Part shown: in pieces, positions 25,585 to 35,013 of the stretch | How the letters are laid out: each line of letters opens with the position of its first letter | Numbering within the stretch: position 1 is the stretch's first letter | Origin: an uncultured Lactobacillus sp. | GTDB taxonomy: Bacteria; Bacillota; Bacilli; Lactobacillales; Lactobacillaceae | Direction: 5' to 3' | NCBI GenBank assembly: GCA_937874695.1 | Contig: CALNAJ010000044.1 | Coordinates: 1 to 64,000, forward strand | Length of the DNA: 64,000 bases | Program-made: the position numbers and the translations under genes | Notes under the pieces: generated by a model | What the model saw: the letters and a program-made list of their open reading frames with translations, nothing else | What the model was told of the DNA's origin: nothing | The model's database searches: none

Positions 25585-26934
25585 ATGGCAGAAGAATATT
25601 GGAAAGGTATCGACAAGATTCAATACGTCGGTCATTCAGATAAAAAATCAGGTTTAGGCTTCCAGTACTACAATCCAGATGAAGTTATTGGTGGTAAGAA
25701 GATGCGCGATTGGTTACGGTTTGCCGTAGCCTACTGGCACACTTTCGATCAACGCTTAGTTGACCCATTTGGTGATGGTACTGCTCAACGTCCTTACGAC
25801 AAGTACACGGATCCTATGGACTTGGCTTTAGCCAAGGTTGATGCTGCATTCGAATTTTACGACAAATTGGGTGTAGATTACCTTTGCTTCCACGATCGTG
25901 ACTTAGCTCCAGAAGGCGACACGTTACGTGAAACTAACGCCAACTTGGACAAAGTTGTTGACAAGATCGTTGAATACCAAAAGACGAGTGGCATGAAGGT
26001 TCTGTGGAACACTTCAAACATGTTCACGAACGCTCGGTTCGTTGAAGGTGCCGCAACCTCACCATACGCTGACGTTTATGCTTACTGTGCCGCACAATTG
26101 AAGCACAGTTTGGAAATTGGTAAGCGTGTCGGCTCTGAAAACTATGTCTTCTGGGGTGGCCGTGAAGGTTACGAATCACTCTGGAACACTAACATGAAGG
26201 AAGAACAAGAACATGCAGCTAAGTTCTTCCACATGGCTAAAGACTACGCTAACGAAATTGGCTTCGATGCACAAATGTTGCTCGAACCAAAGCCAAAGGA
26301 ACCAACGACTCACCAATACGACTTCGATGCCGCAACCACTATCGCATTCATGAAGGAATACGATTTGGACAAAGACTTCAAGTTGAACTTGGAAGGTAAC
26401 CATGCTAACTTGGCTGGCCACACTTACCAACACGAAATCCGTGTTGCTCGTGAAGCAGGCTTGTTAGGTTCATTGGATGCTAACCAGGGTGACAAGTTGA
26501 TTGGCTGGGATATTGATGAATACCCATCTAACTTGTACGAAACGACTGCTGCGATGTCAGAAGTTGTTGATAACGGGAGTATCGGCCCTCGCGGTGGTTT
26601 GAACTTCGATGCTAAGCCTCGTCGTTCATCATTCGCCCCAGAAGACCTCTTCTACGGCCACATTGTAGGTATGGATAGCTTTGCTGCCGGCTTACGTGTT
26701 GCTGTTGCTATGAAGGAAGACGGCTTCTTGGACAACTTACGTAAGAACCGTTACAGCTCATACGAATCAGGTATCGGTGCTGAAATCGAAAGCGGCAAGG
26801 CTGACTTCAAGTCCCTTGAAAAGTACGCTATCGACATGCCACAATCACAATTGATTGCTGCTACGCACTCAGATCACTTGGAAGAAGTCAAGGATACGAT
26901 CAACCATTACATCATTGACACTTTGAGCAAGTAA
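25585..26934 (+). CDS. xylA: xylose isomerase
   Basis: This 449-residue enzyme converts D-xylose to D-xylulose in the cytoplasm, using Mg2+ or Mn2+. Family landmarks are [12 protein letters not shown] (catalytic His and Asp), [27 protein letters not shown] (metal Glu), [17 protein letters not shown] and GSLDANQGD. The length is that of the long class II isomerases. It is translated from AGGAGG, and codon use is strongly biased, as expected for a highly expressed gene. It has its own promoter and terminator, so xylB is transcribed separately. Confidence 0.97.
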   Translation: MAEEYWKGIDKIQYVGHSDKKSGLGFQYYNPDEVIGGKKMRDWLRFAVAYWHTFDQRLVDPFGDGTAQRPYDKYTDPMDLALAKVDAAFEFYDKLGVDYLCFHDRDLAPEGDTLRETNANLDKVVDKIVEYQKTSGMKVLWNTSNMFTNARFVEGAATSPYADVYAYCAAQLKHSLEIGKRVGSENYVFWGGREGYESLWNTNMKEEQEHAAKFFHMAKDYANEIGFDAQMLLEPKPKEPTTHQYDFDAATTIAFMKEYDLDKDFKLNLEGNHANLAGHTYQHEIRVAREAGLLGSLDANQGDKLIGWDIDEYPSNLYETTAAMSEVVDNGSIGPRGGLNFDAKPRRSSFAPEDLFYGHIVGMDSFAAGLRVAVAMKEDGFLDNLRKNRYSSYESGIGAEIESGKADFKSLEKYAIDMPQSQLIAATHSDHLEEVKDTINHYIIDTLSK

Positions 26935-26965
26935 TCTCGCATTCTGCGAAATAAAATATCAATAG

Positions 26966-27002
26966 AATGGCGGACGGACGGTGTGTTCGTCCGCCATTTT
27001 TA
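26966..27002 (+). terminator. terminator of xylA
   Basis: AATGGCGGACG pairs with CGTCCGCCATT around GACGGTGTGTT, then TTTAT. Confidence 0.85.
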
Positions 27003-27013
27003 TAACCAACGGG

Positions 27014-27210
27014 TTTGGCCGCCTTACCGGGTGGTGAAAATAAGCTGGAACGCTGGGGCGGACGCCCGGAGCCAAAGAGCGGTCTCCAGGCTTGCTTTGA
27101 ACCTCTGAGAACCGAGTTTCAAAGGCACCAATTCTCTAAGCAGCAAAATACGCTACTAAGAGAATTTCCACGGCTGAGCTTATTTTCACCACCCTCACGG
27201 CTAACTTAGA
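27014..27210 (+). repeat. structured intergenic repeat, family A/B, copy A1
   Basis: Closed by a perfect 17-bp stem: GGGTGGTGAAAATAAGC at 27029-27045 pairs with 27178-27194. Inside are a CTTTGAA...TTTCAAAG hairpin and an AATTCTCT...AGAGAATT hairpin. The reverse complement of 44086-44270 has the same order of elements with different but still complementary stem bases. A 64-codon frame across it has no protein character. It lies between xylA and xylB. Confidence 0.8.
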
Positions 27211-27242
27211 TCGACCAAGAAAACGCGTTGGTAATCAAGTCT

Positions 27243-27298
27243 GGTTGGTGTGGCTTAATCAAAGTTCACTTGATCAACCGGCTTGCTGACATTATGAC
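27243..27298 (+). promoter_or_regulatory. xylB promoter
   Basis: TTGATC (27270-27275), 17 bases, TATGAC (27293-27298). GGTTGGT at 27243-27249 and CAACCGG at 27275-27281 look like spread half-sites of the xylO palindrome, but not a good operator. A weak cre-like AGAAAACGCGTTGG lies near 27220. Confidence 0.55.
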
Positions 27299-27336
27299 AT
27301 TAAAAAAGACGAAACGACAATTAGGAGGAATGACCG

Positions 27337-28845
27337 ATGGGGAAGTACGTTCTCGGTGTTGACCTAGGAACGAGTGCCGTTAAGGTTTCCGCACTAGATC
27401 ACAGTGGGCAGATTGTCGCCCAAGAGAGTTTTGATTACGATTTGATTCAGAAGAAGCCTGGCTACAACGAACAGAATCCAGAGGACTGGGTTTCTGGGAC
27501 GACTGTTGCGATTGTGCGTTTGATTTTAAACGATCACTTAACGGCTAGCGAAATTGAAGGCTTGAGCTTTTCCGGGCAAATGCACGGATTAGTTCTGCTG
27601 GATAAGGACAAGAAGGTTCTGCGGCCATCCATTCTGTGGAACGATACGCGGAGTACGCCACAACGTGAAGAAATCGAAGCCAAGATGGGCGACGAATTCG
27701 TTGATATTACGCGGAACCAACCACTGGAAGGGTTCACGTTAACCAAGTTGTTGTGGGTTAAGGAAAACGAACCAGATATTTGGGCTCAGGCCAAGTACTT
27801 TGTTCTGCCTAAGGATTACGTGCGTTACCGCATGACTGGCAACCTGGCTATGGATTATTCCGATGCCACTGGGACTGTTTTGCTCGACGTTGCTAAGGGC
27901 GAATGGAGCAAGAAGATTTGTGAGACCTTCGATATTCCAATGAGCATGTGTCCACCATTGATTAAGTCTGTTGATTTCGCTGGGACGGTTACGCCGGCCT
28001 ATGCCGAATTCTCTGGCTTGACTACGGACACCAAGGTCTTTGGTGGGGCTGCTGACAACGCCGCTGGGGCTGTTGGTGCCGGGATCTTACACCCGAACAT
28101 GGTCTTATCCAGTATCGGGACGTCCGGTGTTGTCTTGAAGTATGAAGACACGCCTGACGTAAATTATCATGGTGTCGTGCAATTCGAAGACCATGCTATT
28201 CCTGACAAATACTACTCCATGGGGGTTACTTTAGCCGCTGGGTACTCACTCAGCTGGTTCAAGAAGACCTTCGCACCAAACGAAGACTTCACGGACTTCG
28301 TGGCGAGTGCGGCTAAGTCCACGGTCGGGGCCAATGGGTTGCTCTACACCCCTTACATTGTGGGTGAACGGGCACCATACGCCGACGCTGACATCCGGGG
28401 GAGCTTTACCGGGGTCGATGGCACGCACAAGCGCTACGACTTCGTTCGGGCCGTTCTGGAAGGCATCGTCTTCTCCTTCAGAGACTTGTTCGATATCTAT
28501 GAAGAAAACGGTGGGGACTTCGATACGGTCGTTTCCATCGGTGGTGGGGCTAAGAGCCCACTCTGGCTACAGATCCAAGCCGACATCTTTAACCGTAAAG
28601 TTGTCAGCTTGAAGAACGAGCAGGGTCCTGGTATGGGGGCAGCGATGATTGCTGCTACTGGCCTGGGCTGGTTCGATTCCTTACAGGACTGTGCTGAAAC
28701 CTTCGTTCACTTCGGCAAGGCTTACGAACCAAACCCAGAGAACGCGGCTAAATATGCCAAGATGCACAAAATTTACAAGCAGGTTTACCAACAAACGAAG
28801 AGTATCAGTGCTCAGCTGTTGGATTACCGGCGTAAAGAACTTTAA
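27337..28845 (+). CDS. xylB: xylulokinase
   Basis: This 502-residue FGGY-family kinase phosphorylates D-xylulose to xylulose 5-phosphate, the entry point to the phosphoketolase pathway. Family marks are [18 protein letters not shown] at the N terminus, [13 protein letters not shown] (substrate Asp/His region), [28 protein letters not shown], and [20 protein letters not shown] near the C terminus. Start ATG 27337 has AGGAGG. It has a separate promoter and terminator. Confidence 0.96.
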   Translation: MGKYVLGVDLGTSAVKVSALDHSGQIVAQESFDYDLIQKKPGYNEQNPEDWVSGTTVAIVRLILNDHLTASEIEGLSFSGQMHGLVLLDKDKKVLRPSILWNDTRSTPQREEIEAKMGDEFVDITRNQPLEGFTLTKLLWVKENEPDIWAQAKYFVLPKDYVRYRMTGNLAMDYSDATGTVLLDVAKGEWSKKICETFDIPMSMCPPLIKSVDFAGTVTPAYAEFSGLTTDTKVFGGAADNAAGAVGAGILHPNMVLSSIGTSGVVLKYEDTPDVNYHGVVQFEDHAIPDKYYSMGVTLAAGYSLSWFKKTFAPNEDFTDFVASAAKSTVGANGLLYTPYIVGERAPYADADIRGSFTGVDGTHKRYDFVRAVLEGIVFSFRDLFDIYEENGGDFDTVVSIGGGAKSPLWLQIQADIFNRKVVSLKNEQGPGMGAAMIAATGLGWFDSLQDCAETFVHFGKAYEPNPENAAKYAKMHKIYKQVYQQTKSISAQLLDYRRKEL

Positions 28846-28866
28846 GACTGATTATGGGATATGGGG

Positions 28867-28899
28867 AAGGTGTGGGAGAAATCCTGCACCTTTTTTTGT
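28867..28899 (+). terminator. terminator of xylB
   Basis: AAGGTGTGG pairs imperfectly with CCTGCACCTT around GAGAAAT, then seven T. Confidence 0.8.
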
Positions 28900-29084
28900 C
28901 GTTTAAATGGTCATCTCACTTTTTGGCAGATTGACCATAAATTATAAATTTCCTCACAAGGAGCAAGTCGTTCACTGAACTTTCAAAATAGTAAATGTGA
29001 ATGATAGCTACCGGCCTTTTACTAAACAATTCGGCGATGAAACTAAGTGATTACTAAAACTTGACAGAAATTGATCATTTATCT

Positions 29085-29155
29085 AGAAAACGCTTTCATT
29101 TTGATAAACAGCGTGCTATGATAGGCTCATGGTTGGTTGGGGTTATCAACCAACC
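29085..29155 (+). promoter_or_regulatory. xylT1 promoter with cre and xylO
   Basis: TTTCAT (29094-29099), 17 bases, TATGAT (29117-29122). The cre-like AGAAAACGCTTTCA (29085-29098) overlaps the -35. GGTTGGTTG-7-CAACCAACC (29131-29155), a perfect 9-bp palindrome, follows the -10. The layout matches xylT2 and xylA. Confidence 0.82.
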
Positions 29156-29246
29156 GGCATTAACCAACTTACATTTTTCAGCTATACTTTCTCTACATAC
29201 TGCCACTGCTGACATTGCGGCGCTGCCGTACTAAGGAGCGATATCT

Positions 29247-30620
29247 ATGCGAAAAGTTTCGACCGGATTTGTTTACTTTTTCGGGGCATTAGGTGGATTG
29301 CTGTTTGGGTATGATACCGGGGTTATTTCCGGGGCCATTCTGTTCATCCAGAAACAAATGCACCTGGGTTCTTGGCAACAAGGTTGGGTTGTAAGTGCTG
29401 TACTCTTGGGGGCCATCTTAGGGGCCGCCATTATTGGGCCATCCTCTGACCGTTATGGTCGGCGGAAGTTACTGTTATTATCTGCAATTATTTTCTTCGT
29501 TGGGGCGTTAGGTTCCGGGTTTGCTGCGGGATTCTGGACTCTGATTATTTCACGGATCATCTTGGGGATGGCCGTTGGTGCCGCTTCCGCCTTGATCCCA
29601 ACGTACTTAGCTGAATTGTCGCCTGCCGATCAACGGGGGAAGATGTCCAGTCTGTTCCAACTGATGGTTATGACGGGAATTCTGTTCGCCTACATCACCA
29701 ACTACGCCTGGGCCGGCATTGCCACTGGATGGCGTTGGATGTTAGGGTTCGCTGCAATTCCTGCCGCATTGTTGTTCTTAGGTGGATTAGTTCTGCCTGA
29801 AAGTCCACGGTTCTTAGTGAAAATGGGGCATTCTGACCAAGCGCGTGAAGTTCTGGATACCATGAACAAGCACAACACGCCGGTCGTTGATAAGGAACTG
29901 ACTCAGATTGAAGAACAAGCCAAGATGAAGAATGGTGGTTGGACCGAGTTATTTGGTAAAATGGTTCGTCCGTCCCTTATTATTGGTTTAGGTTTAGCTA
30001 TTTTCCAACAAGTCATGGGGTGTAACACGGTGCTGTACTACGCGCCAACCATCTTTACCGATGTTGGTTTCGGGGTTAACGCCGCTTTGCTGGCCCACAT
30101 TGGGATCGGGATCTTCAACGTTATCGTGACGGCGATTGCCGTGATGATCATGGATAAGATTGACCGGAAAAAGATGCTGATTGGTGGAGCCATTGGGATG
30201 GGGGTTTCCCTGTTCGTCATGAGTATCGGGATGAAGTTCTCCGGTGGTTCGCAAGCCGCAGCTATCATCTCTGTTATCGCTTTAACCATCTACATTGCTT
30301 TCTTCTCCGCAACTTGGGGTCCTGTTATGTGGGTTATGATTGGTGAAGTCTTCCCATTGAACATTCGTGGGCTGGGGAACTCCTTCTCCAGTGTGATTAA
30401 CTGGTCTGCCAACATGGTCGTTTCCCTGACGTTCCCAGCATTACTGAACTTCTTTGGAACTGGGAGCCTGTTCATCGGTTATGGTGTCCTTTGTTTCCTG
30501 TCCATCTGGTTCGTGAAGGTCAAGGTCTTCGAAACGCGGAACCGTTCGCTGGAAGAAATCGAAGCTACGTTACGGGAAAAAGCTGGTGTCGGCGAAACAG
30601 ATTTGAGTTCTGCTAAATAA
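29247..30620 (+). CDS. xylT: D-xylose:H+ symporter (copy 1)
   Basis: This 457-residue sugar porter of the major facilitator superfamily has 12 membrane helices. Signatures are GGLLFGYDTGVISGAI at the N terminus, DRYGRRKLLL between helices 2 and 3, LPESPRFLVKMG after helix 6, QQVMGCNTVLYYAPTIF in helix 7, and DKIDRKK. Homologues in L. brevis transport xylose with protons. ATG 29247 follows AAGGAG. It has its own cre/xylO promoter. It is nearly identical in sequence to the gene at 33409. Confidence 0.93.
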   Translation: MRKVSTGFVYFFGALGGLLFGYDTGVISGAILFIQKQMHLGSWQQGWVVSAVLLGAILGAAIIGPSSDRYGRRKLLLLSAIIFFVGALGSGFAAGFWTLIISRIILGMAVGAASALIPTYLAELSPADQRGKMSSLFQLMVMTGILFAYITNYAWAGIATGWRWMLGFAAIPAALLFLGGLVLPESPRFLVKMGHSDQAREVLDTMNKHNTPVVDKELTQIEEQAKMKNGGWTELFGKMVRPSLIIGLGLAIFQQVMGCNTVLYYAPTIFTDVGFGVNAALLAHIGIGIFNVIVTAIAVMIMDKIDRKKMLIGGAIGMGVSLFVMSIGMKFSGGSQAAAIISVIALTIYIAFFSATWGPVMWVMIGEVFPLNIRGLGNSFSSVINWSANMVVSLTFPALLNFFGTGSLFIGYGVLCFLSIWFVKVKVFETRNRSLEEIEATLREKAGVGETDLSSAK

Positions 30621-30631
30621 GTGAGTTAACC

Positions 30632-30668
30632 GAGGGACCATTCCAGTGAGGATGGTCTCTTTTTTTGA
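30632..30668 (+). terminator. terminator of xylT1
   Basis: GAGGGACCAT pairs with ATGGTCTC, with one extra G in the 5' arm, followed by seven T. Confidence 0.75.
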
Positions 30669-30821
30669 CTATCGGTAATTTTTTTAAATTATGAATTGGG
30701 CTAGTGATAAAGACCGATTGGAGGGGAGGGGCAAGTAATTGAACTAATTATTCAGGACAACCGTCCAAAAAATCGGATATTTCTGCAAACAATTAGAGAC
30801 TAATTCGACTACACTAATAAA

Positions 30822-30894
30822 TGTAAGCGCTTCATTAAAATGCAATGCGGACGACTGGCCAGTAACCAATTATGTGATAGATAGTTTGTCGTCC
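30822..30894 (+). promoter_or_regulatory. control region of GH120 gene: cre-like site and inverted repeat
   Basis: TGTAAGCGCTTCAT (30822-30835) has the AAGCGCTT core of cre with mismatches at the right end. GGACGAC (30849-30855) and GTCGTCC (30888-30894) form an inverted repeat before the ribosome site. No clean -35/-10 pair or xylO palindrome was found. Confidence 0.45.
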
Positions 30895-30928
30895 ATGTAC
30901 ATACTTAATATTGAGGAGGCATTCAATC

Positions 30929-32962
30929 GTGAAAATCTATGTTGATGCAAAAGCCATCCACGATGGCAACGGGACCAAGAAGGCGCCATTTAAGCAAATT
31001 AATGACGCTGCTCAGGTTGCCCAACCGGGTGACAAGGTGCTCGTCTTCCCTGGGACCTATCGGGAATACGTTAACCCTAAGAATGGTGGGACGGACGATG
31101 ACCGGATTACCTACCGGAGTGTTGAACCCTTAAAAGCTATCATTACGGGTGCTGAAGCCGTTAAGAACTGGCAGCAATACCAAGGCAATGTTTGGGTTTC
31201 TCGGATCAATAACGGGCTGTTCGGCTCGTATAATCCATACACCGAATTTGTTATGGGTGACTGGTACTTCGGACCGGTAAACAAGCATACTGGTGCGGTC
31301 TACATGAACGATCGTCAATTCTACGAAACCACGTCATTGGAAGACTGTATCGAAGCGAAAGTTTATGGCCGTTCATGGGAACGGAAGAATTCCGTTTACA
31401 AGTGGTATACCGAACAGGATACCGGCCGGAATGAAACGGTTATTTACGCTAACTTCCAAGGCAAGAATCCTAACAAAGAAACTGTTGAAATCAACGTTCG
31501 GCGTGAAGTCTTCATGCCACAAGAGACGGGAATCAATAACATTACGGTCAGCGGCTTCAATGTCAACAAAGCGGCCACGACTTGGGCACCGCCTGCATCT
31601 TACCAAGATGGGATGATTGGCCCACACTGGTCTCGCGGCTGGATCATTGAAGATTGTGACATTAGCCACAGTCGGTGTGCCGGTATTTCCTTAGGGAAGT
31701 ACGAAGATCCGGTTAACAACCAATACTTTACTTACAAACATGTGAAGAGTCCAACTCAAATGGAACGGGACGCGGTTTGTCGCGGTCAATACCATGGTTG
31801 GCTGAAGGAAAACATCGGCCATCACATCATCCGTCGCAACAACATTCACCACTGTGAACAAGACGGAATCGTTGGTCGTCAAGGTGGGGTCTTCAGTATT
31901 ATCGAAGACAACCACATTCACGACATCAACAACATGCAAGAGTTAGCTGGTGCTGAAATCGCCGGGATCAAGATGCACGCCGCTATCGACGTTATTATCC
32001 GTCGTAACCACATCAACGATTGCACGATGGGTATCTGGACCGACTGGGAAGCCCAAGGAACCCGGATCACGCAAAACCTGTTGGATCACAACTATGCGCC
32101 AACTGGCACTGCAGAACGGATCATTGGGGCGATGCAAAGCCAAGACATCTTCGTTGAAGTGGGTCATGGGCCAACCTTGATCGACAACAACTTGCTCTTA
32201 TCTAAGGCATCACTGCGACTGGCAACGCAAGGGGTTGCCTGCGTGCACAACCTGATGCTGGGGTCGATTACCTCCATTGGGGCCAACACGGACTTCACCG
32301 TAGATGGCAAGAACCAACCACGGTTTACGCCTTATCACATTCAACACCGGACTGAAGTTGCTGGCTTTATGACGATCCTCCATGGGGATGACCGTTTCTA
32401 CAACAACATCTTCGTTCAGAACTGGCCAGTTGAAAAGCCAGAAGAGGAAACGGTTGTTGATCGTGAACACGAAGATACTGAACAAGTTGGGACCAATGGT
32501 TTCGATGAGTATCCAACTTACGATGAATGGTACGCCCAATTTAAGAACGTCAACGGGACGTTTGCCAAGGAAACCGATATGTTTGACTTGATGAGTGCCC
32601 ACTATGGTCACTTGCCAGTCTGGGCTGCCGGGAACGTTTACTTCAACGGCGCTAAGGCTTGGAAGAAAGAAACTGATAACCTGGTTAACACCAGCGACAA
32701 AGTTTCCGTCGAATTGGTCGAAGATGGCGACAAGGTTGCTTTGAAAACCAACTTGTATGACTTGATTGGAGACTACTACGAAGGGGTGATTACGACCGAC
32801 ACCTTGGGTGAAGCCTTCGAGCCAGAACAACGTTACGAACAACCAAATGGTGATGACATCATCTTCAACGAGGATTACTTCGGTAACCATCGTGGGGTTT
32901 CAACTGTTCCAGGACCATTCGTATCAGGTAAGGATGCGGATGAAAGTCTTTGGAAAGACTGA
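30929..32962 (+). CDS. GH120 beta-xylosidase (intracellular)
   Basis: This 677-residue right-handed beta-helix enzyme is of the family that includes L. brevis and Thermoanaerobacterium xylosidases; it releases xylose from xylobiose and xylotriose. The N-terminal YVDAKAIHDGNGTKKAPF and PGTYREYV are typical helix-cap sequences. IIRRNNIHHCEQDGIVGRQGG marks helix rungs. By analogy, the Asp in GIWTDWEAQG and the Glu in DIFVEVGHGP are the nucleophile and acid/base, but I assign them from memory of the family. It has no signal peptide, so substrates must be imported. The start is GTG 30929 with AGGAGG nine bases upstream; the frame's TTG at 30911 overlaps that site. Confidence 0.87.
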   Translation: MKIYVDAKAIHDGNGTKKAPFKQINDAAQVAQPGDKVLVFPGTYREYVNPKNGGTDDDRITYRSVEPLKAIITGAEAVKNWQQYQGNVWVSRINNGLFGSYNPYTEFVMGDWYFGPVNKHTGAVYMNDRQFYETTSLEDCIEAKVYGRSWERKNSVYKWYTEQDTGRNETVIYANFQGKNPNKETVEINVRREVFMPQETGINNITVSGFNVNKAATTWAPPASYQDGMIGPHWSRGWIIEDCDISHSRCAGISLGKYEDPVNNQYFTYKHVKSPTQMERDAVCRGQYHGWLKENIGHHIIRRNNIHHCEQDGIVGRQGGVFSIIEDNHIHDINNMQELAGAEIAGIKMHAAIDVIIRRNHINDCTMGIWTDWEAQGTRITQNLLDHNYAPTGTAERIIGAMQSQDIFVEVGHGPTLIDNNLLLSKASLRLATQGVACVHNLMLGSITSIGANTDFTVDGKNQPRFTPYHIQHRTEVAGFMTILHGDDRFYNNIFVQNWPVEKPEEETVVDREHEDTEQVGTNGFDEYPTYDEWYAQFKNVNGTFAKETDMFDLMSAHYGHLPVWAAGNVYFNGAKAWKKETDNLVNTSDKVSVELVEDGDKVALKTNLYDLIGDYYEGVITTDTLGEAFEPEQRYEQPNGDDIIFNEDYFGNHRGVSTVPGPFVSGKDADESLWKD

Positions 32963-33013
32963 GCAATAAAAATGTTCATATTACCAAGCAACATGATTTT
33001 TGTGTTGTGGTTG

Positions 33014-33056
33014 AGATTCTTACTAGGAAGAAATTCTAGTGAGAATCTTTTTTTGT
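33014..33056 (+). terminator. terminator of GH120 gene
   Basis: AGATTCTTACTAG pairs with CTAGTGAGAATCT around GAAGAAATT, followed by seven T. Confidence 0.85.
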
Positions 33057-33104
33057 TTACGTGTTATTATCAGCTTAACTATCCTGTGTGTATTTTTAAC
33101 AATC

Positions 33105-33129
33105 ATTCTGTACAGGTTGTGTAAAGGTC
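33105..33129 (+). repeat. 25-bp direct repeat, left copy
   Basis: The 25 bases ATTCTGTACAGGTTG plus the following TGTAAAGGTC occur identically at 34886-34910. The two copies bracket xylT2 with its promoter. Confidence 0.75.
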
Positions 33130-33270
33130 GGGATTGCTATGGCTAAACGTTGGCTGGTAGGAAATGAGTCATGACAGATAAAACCGAATGAATCATTTAA
33201 CCAGTGAAATGAAAATAGCATATTGATTTTCACGGGTTTAGCAATCGTTGTGAATAATCTAACTTTTTCC

Positions 33271-33342
33271 GGTAAACGCTTTCAAAAATATAATGTAAGT
33301 GCTATCATAGATAATATAGTTGGTTGCCGCAATCAACCAACG
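33271..33342 (+). promoter_or_regulatory. xylT2 promoter with cre and xylO
   Basis: TTTCAA (33280-33285), 17 bases, TATCAT (33303-33308). The cre-like GGTAAACGCTTTCA (33271-33284) overlaps the -35. AGTTGGTTG-7-CAACCAACG (33318-33342) follows the -10. A second possible -10, TATAAT, is at 33289-33294. Confidence 0.8.
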
Positions 33343-33408
33343 AGCAAACTACCAACTTACATATTGCATAATTCTGGCGGCGGAAACCGTGAAAAGGAAG
33401 TAATATCA

Positions 33409-34782
33409 ATGCGAAAAGTTTCGACTGGTTTCGTTTACTTCTTCGGTGCCCTTGGGGGACTTCTCTTTGGGTATGATACCGGGGTAATTTCAGGAGCTAT
33501 TCTCTTTATTCAGAAACAAATGAACTTGGGTTCTTGGCAACAAGGCTGGGTCGTAAGTGCCGTACTGTTGGGTGCCGTTTTGGGTGCCGCAATCATTGGA
33601 CCATCTTCTGACCGTTATGGTCGGCGGAAGCTCTTACTGTTATCTGCTATTATCTTCTTCATTGGGGCTTTAGGCTCTGCATTCTCACCAGAGTTCTGGA
33701 CGTTGATTGTGTCACGGATCATTTTAGGGATGGCCGTTGGTGCCGCCTCCGCCTTGATTCCAACGTACTTGGCTGAATTGTCACCTGCTGATAAGCGTGG
33801 GACTATGTCCAGTCTGTTCCAGTTGATGGTTATGACCGGTATTCTGTTCGCCTACATCACCAACTACTCCTTCGCTGGTATGTATACTGGCTGGCGTTGG
33901 ATGTTAGGGTTTGCTGCTATTCCAGCCGCACTGTTATTCTTAGGTGGGTTGATCTTACCAGAAAGTCCTCGTTTCTTGGTTAAGACGGGTCACATTGACA
34001 ATGCTCGTGAAGTCTTGGATACCATGAACAAACATGATACCAAGGCCGTTGACAAGGAACTTACTCAAATTCAAGAACAAGCCAAAATCGTCAGTGGTGG
34101 CTGGACCGAACTCTTCAGCAAGATGGTTCGTCCTTCACTCATCATTGGTTTAGGCTTAGCTATTTTCCAACAAGTCATGGGTTGCAACACGGTGCTGTAC
34201 TATGCACCAACTATCTTTACTGATGTTGGTTTCGGGGTTAACGCCGCCTTACTTGCCCACATTGGGATTGGGATCTTCAACGTTATTGTCACTGCCGTGG
34301 CCGTTATGATCATGGATAAAGTTGACCGTAAGAAGATGCTGATCTACGGGGCTATTGGGATGGCCGTTTCACTGTTCGTTATGAGTTTCGGGATGAAGTT
34401 CTCCGGCGGTTCTCATGCCGCAGCAATCATCTCCGTTATCGCTTTGACCATCTACATTGCTTTCTTCTCCGCAACTTGGGGCCCTGTAATGTGGGTTATG
34501 ATTGGTGAAGTCTTCCCATTGAACATTCGTGGGTTAGGGAACTCCTTCTCCAGTGTTATCAACTGGGGTGCTAACATGGTCGTTTCCTTGACGTTCCCAT
34601 CCTTACTGGATTTCTTCGGTACTGGGAGCTTGTTCATCGGTTACGGTGTGCTTTGCTTGTTCGCTATCTGGTTTGTTCACGCCAAGGTCTTCGAAACGCG
34701 GAACCGTTCTCTGGAAGAGATCGAAGCTACGTTACGTGCCAAGGCTGGTGAAGGCGCAACTGAACCTCACACTGCAAAATAA
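33409..34782 (+). CDS. xylT: D-xylose:H+ symporter (copy 2)
   Basis: This 457-residue MFS sugar porter is collinear with and very similar to the gene at 29247. It has the same GYDTGVISGAI, DRYGRRK, LPESPRF and QQVMGCNTVLYYAP motifs. Differences cluster in the loop after helix 4 (SFAGMYTGWRW against AWAGIATGWRW), in the central cytoplasmic loop and at the C terminus. The frame is open from 33223, but that part crosses the promoter; ATG 33409 matches copy 1 and has AAGGAAG upstream. Being next to the GH120 gene, it might serve xylo-oligosaccharides, which is speculation. Confidence 0.92.
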   Translation: MRKVSTGFVYFFGALGGLLFGYDTGVISGAILFIQKQMNLGSWQQGWVVSAVLLGAVLGAAIIGPSSDRYGRRKLLLLSAIIFFIGALGSAFSPEFWTLIVSRIILGMAVGAASALIPTYLAELSPADKRGTMSSLFQLMVMTGILFAYITNYSFAGMYTGWRWMLGFAAIPAALLFLGGLILPESPRFLVKTGHIDNAREVLDTMNKHDTKAVDKELTQIQEQAKIVSGGWTELFSKMVRPSLIIGLGLAIFQQVMGCNTVLYYAPTIFTDVGFGVNAALLAHIGIGIFNVIVTAVAVMIMDKVDRKKMLIYGAIGMAVSLFVMSFGMKFSGGSHAAAIISVIALTIYIAFFSATWGPVMWVMIGEVFPLNIRGLGNSFSSVINWGANMVVSLTFPSLLDFFGTGSLFIGYGVLCLFAIWFVHAKVFETRNRSLEEIEATLRAKAGEGATEPHTAK

Positions 34783-34801
34783 TTTAAATCACGTTTGAAA
34801 T

Positions 34802-34836
34802 GAGGTTGTTCCTGAGAGGGCAACCTCTTTTTATTG
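34802..34836 (+). terminator. terminator of xylT2
   Basis: GAGGTTG pairs with CAACCTC around TTCCTGAGAGGG, then five T. Confidence 0.8.
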
Positions 34837-34885
34837 TCATTGATATAGATTAACTTTACCGGACACAGATATTGTTTTGACCTCG

Positions 34886-34910
34886 ATTCTGTACAGGTTG
34901 TGTAAAGGTC
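34886..34910 (+). repeat. 25-bp direct repeat, right copy
   Basis: Identical to 33105-33129, about 1.78 kb away. It lies after the xylT2 terminator. Confidence 0.75.
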
Positions 34911-35013
34911 AATATGAACTTTGTAATAACGGGGAAGCGACGGGCTTTAGCCGCCGTCAGTCGTCGAAAAATGCTATACTGATTAGGACTTAATCAAACC
35001 ATTTAGGGGTGAT

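Noticed and set aside
27015..27209. 64-codon plus-strand open frame
   Set aside because: It lies entirely in structured repeat A1; the homologous copy A2 does not preserve the frame.
32210..32890. 226-codon minus-strand open frame inside the GH120 gene
   Set aside because: It is a shadow of the strongly biased codons of the real plus-strand gene.
33223..33408. N-terminal extension of xylT2
   Set aside because: The extension would cross the promoter and operator and is absent from xylT1.
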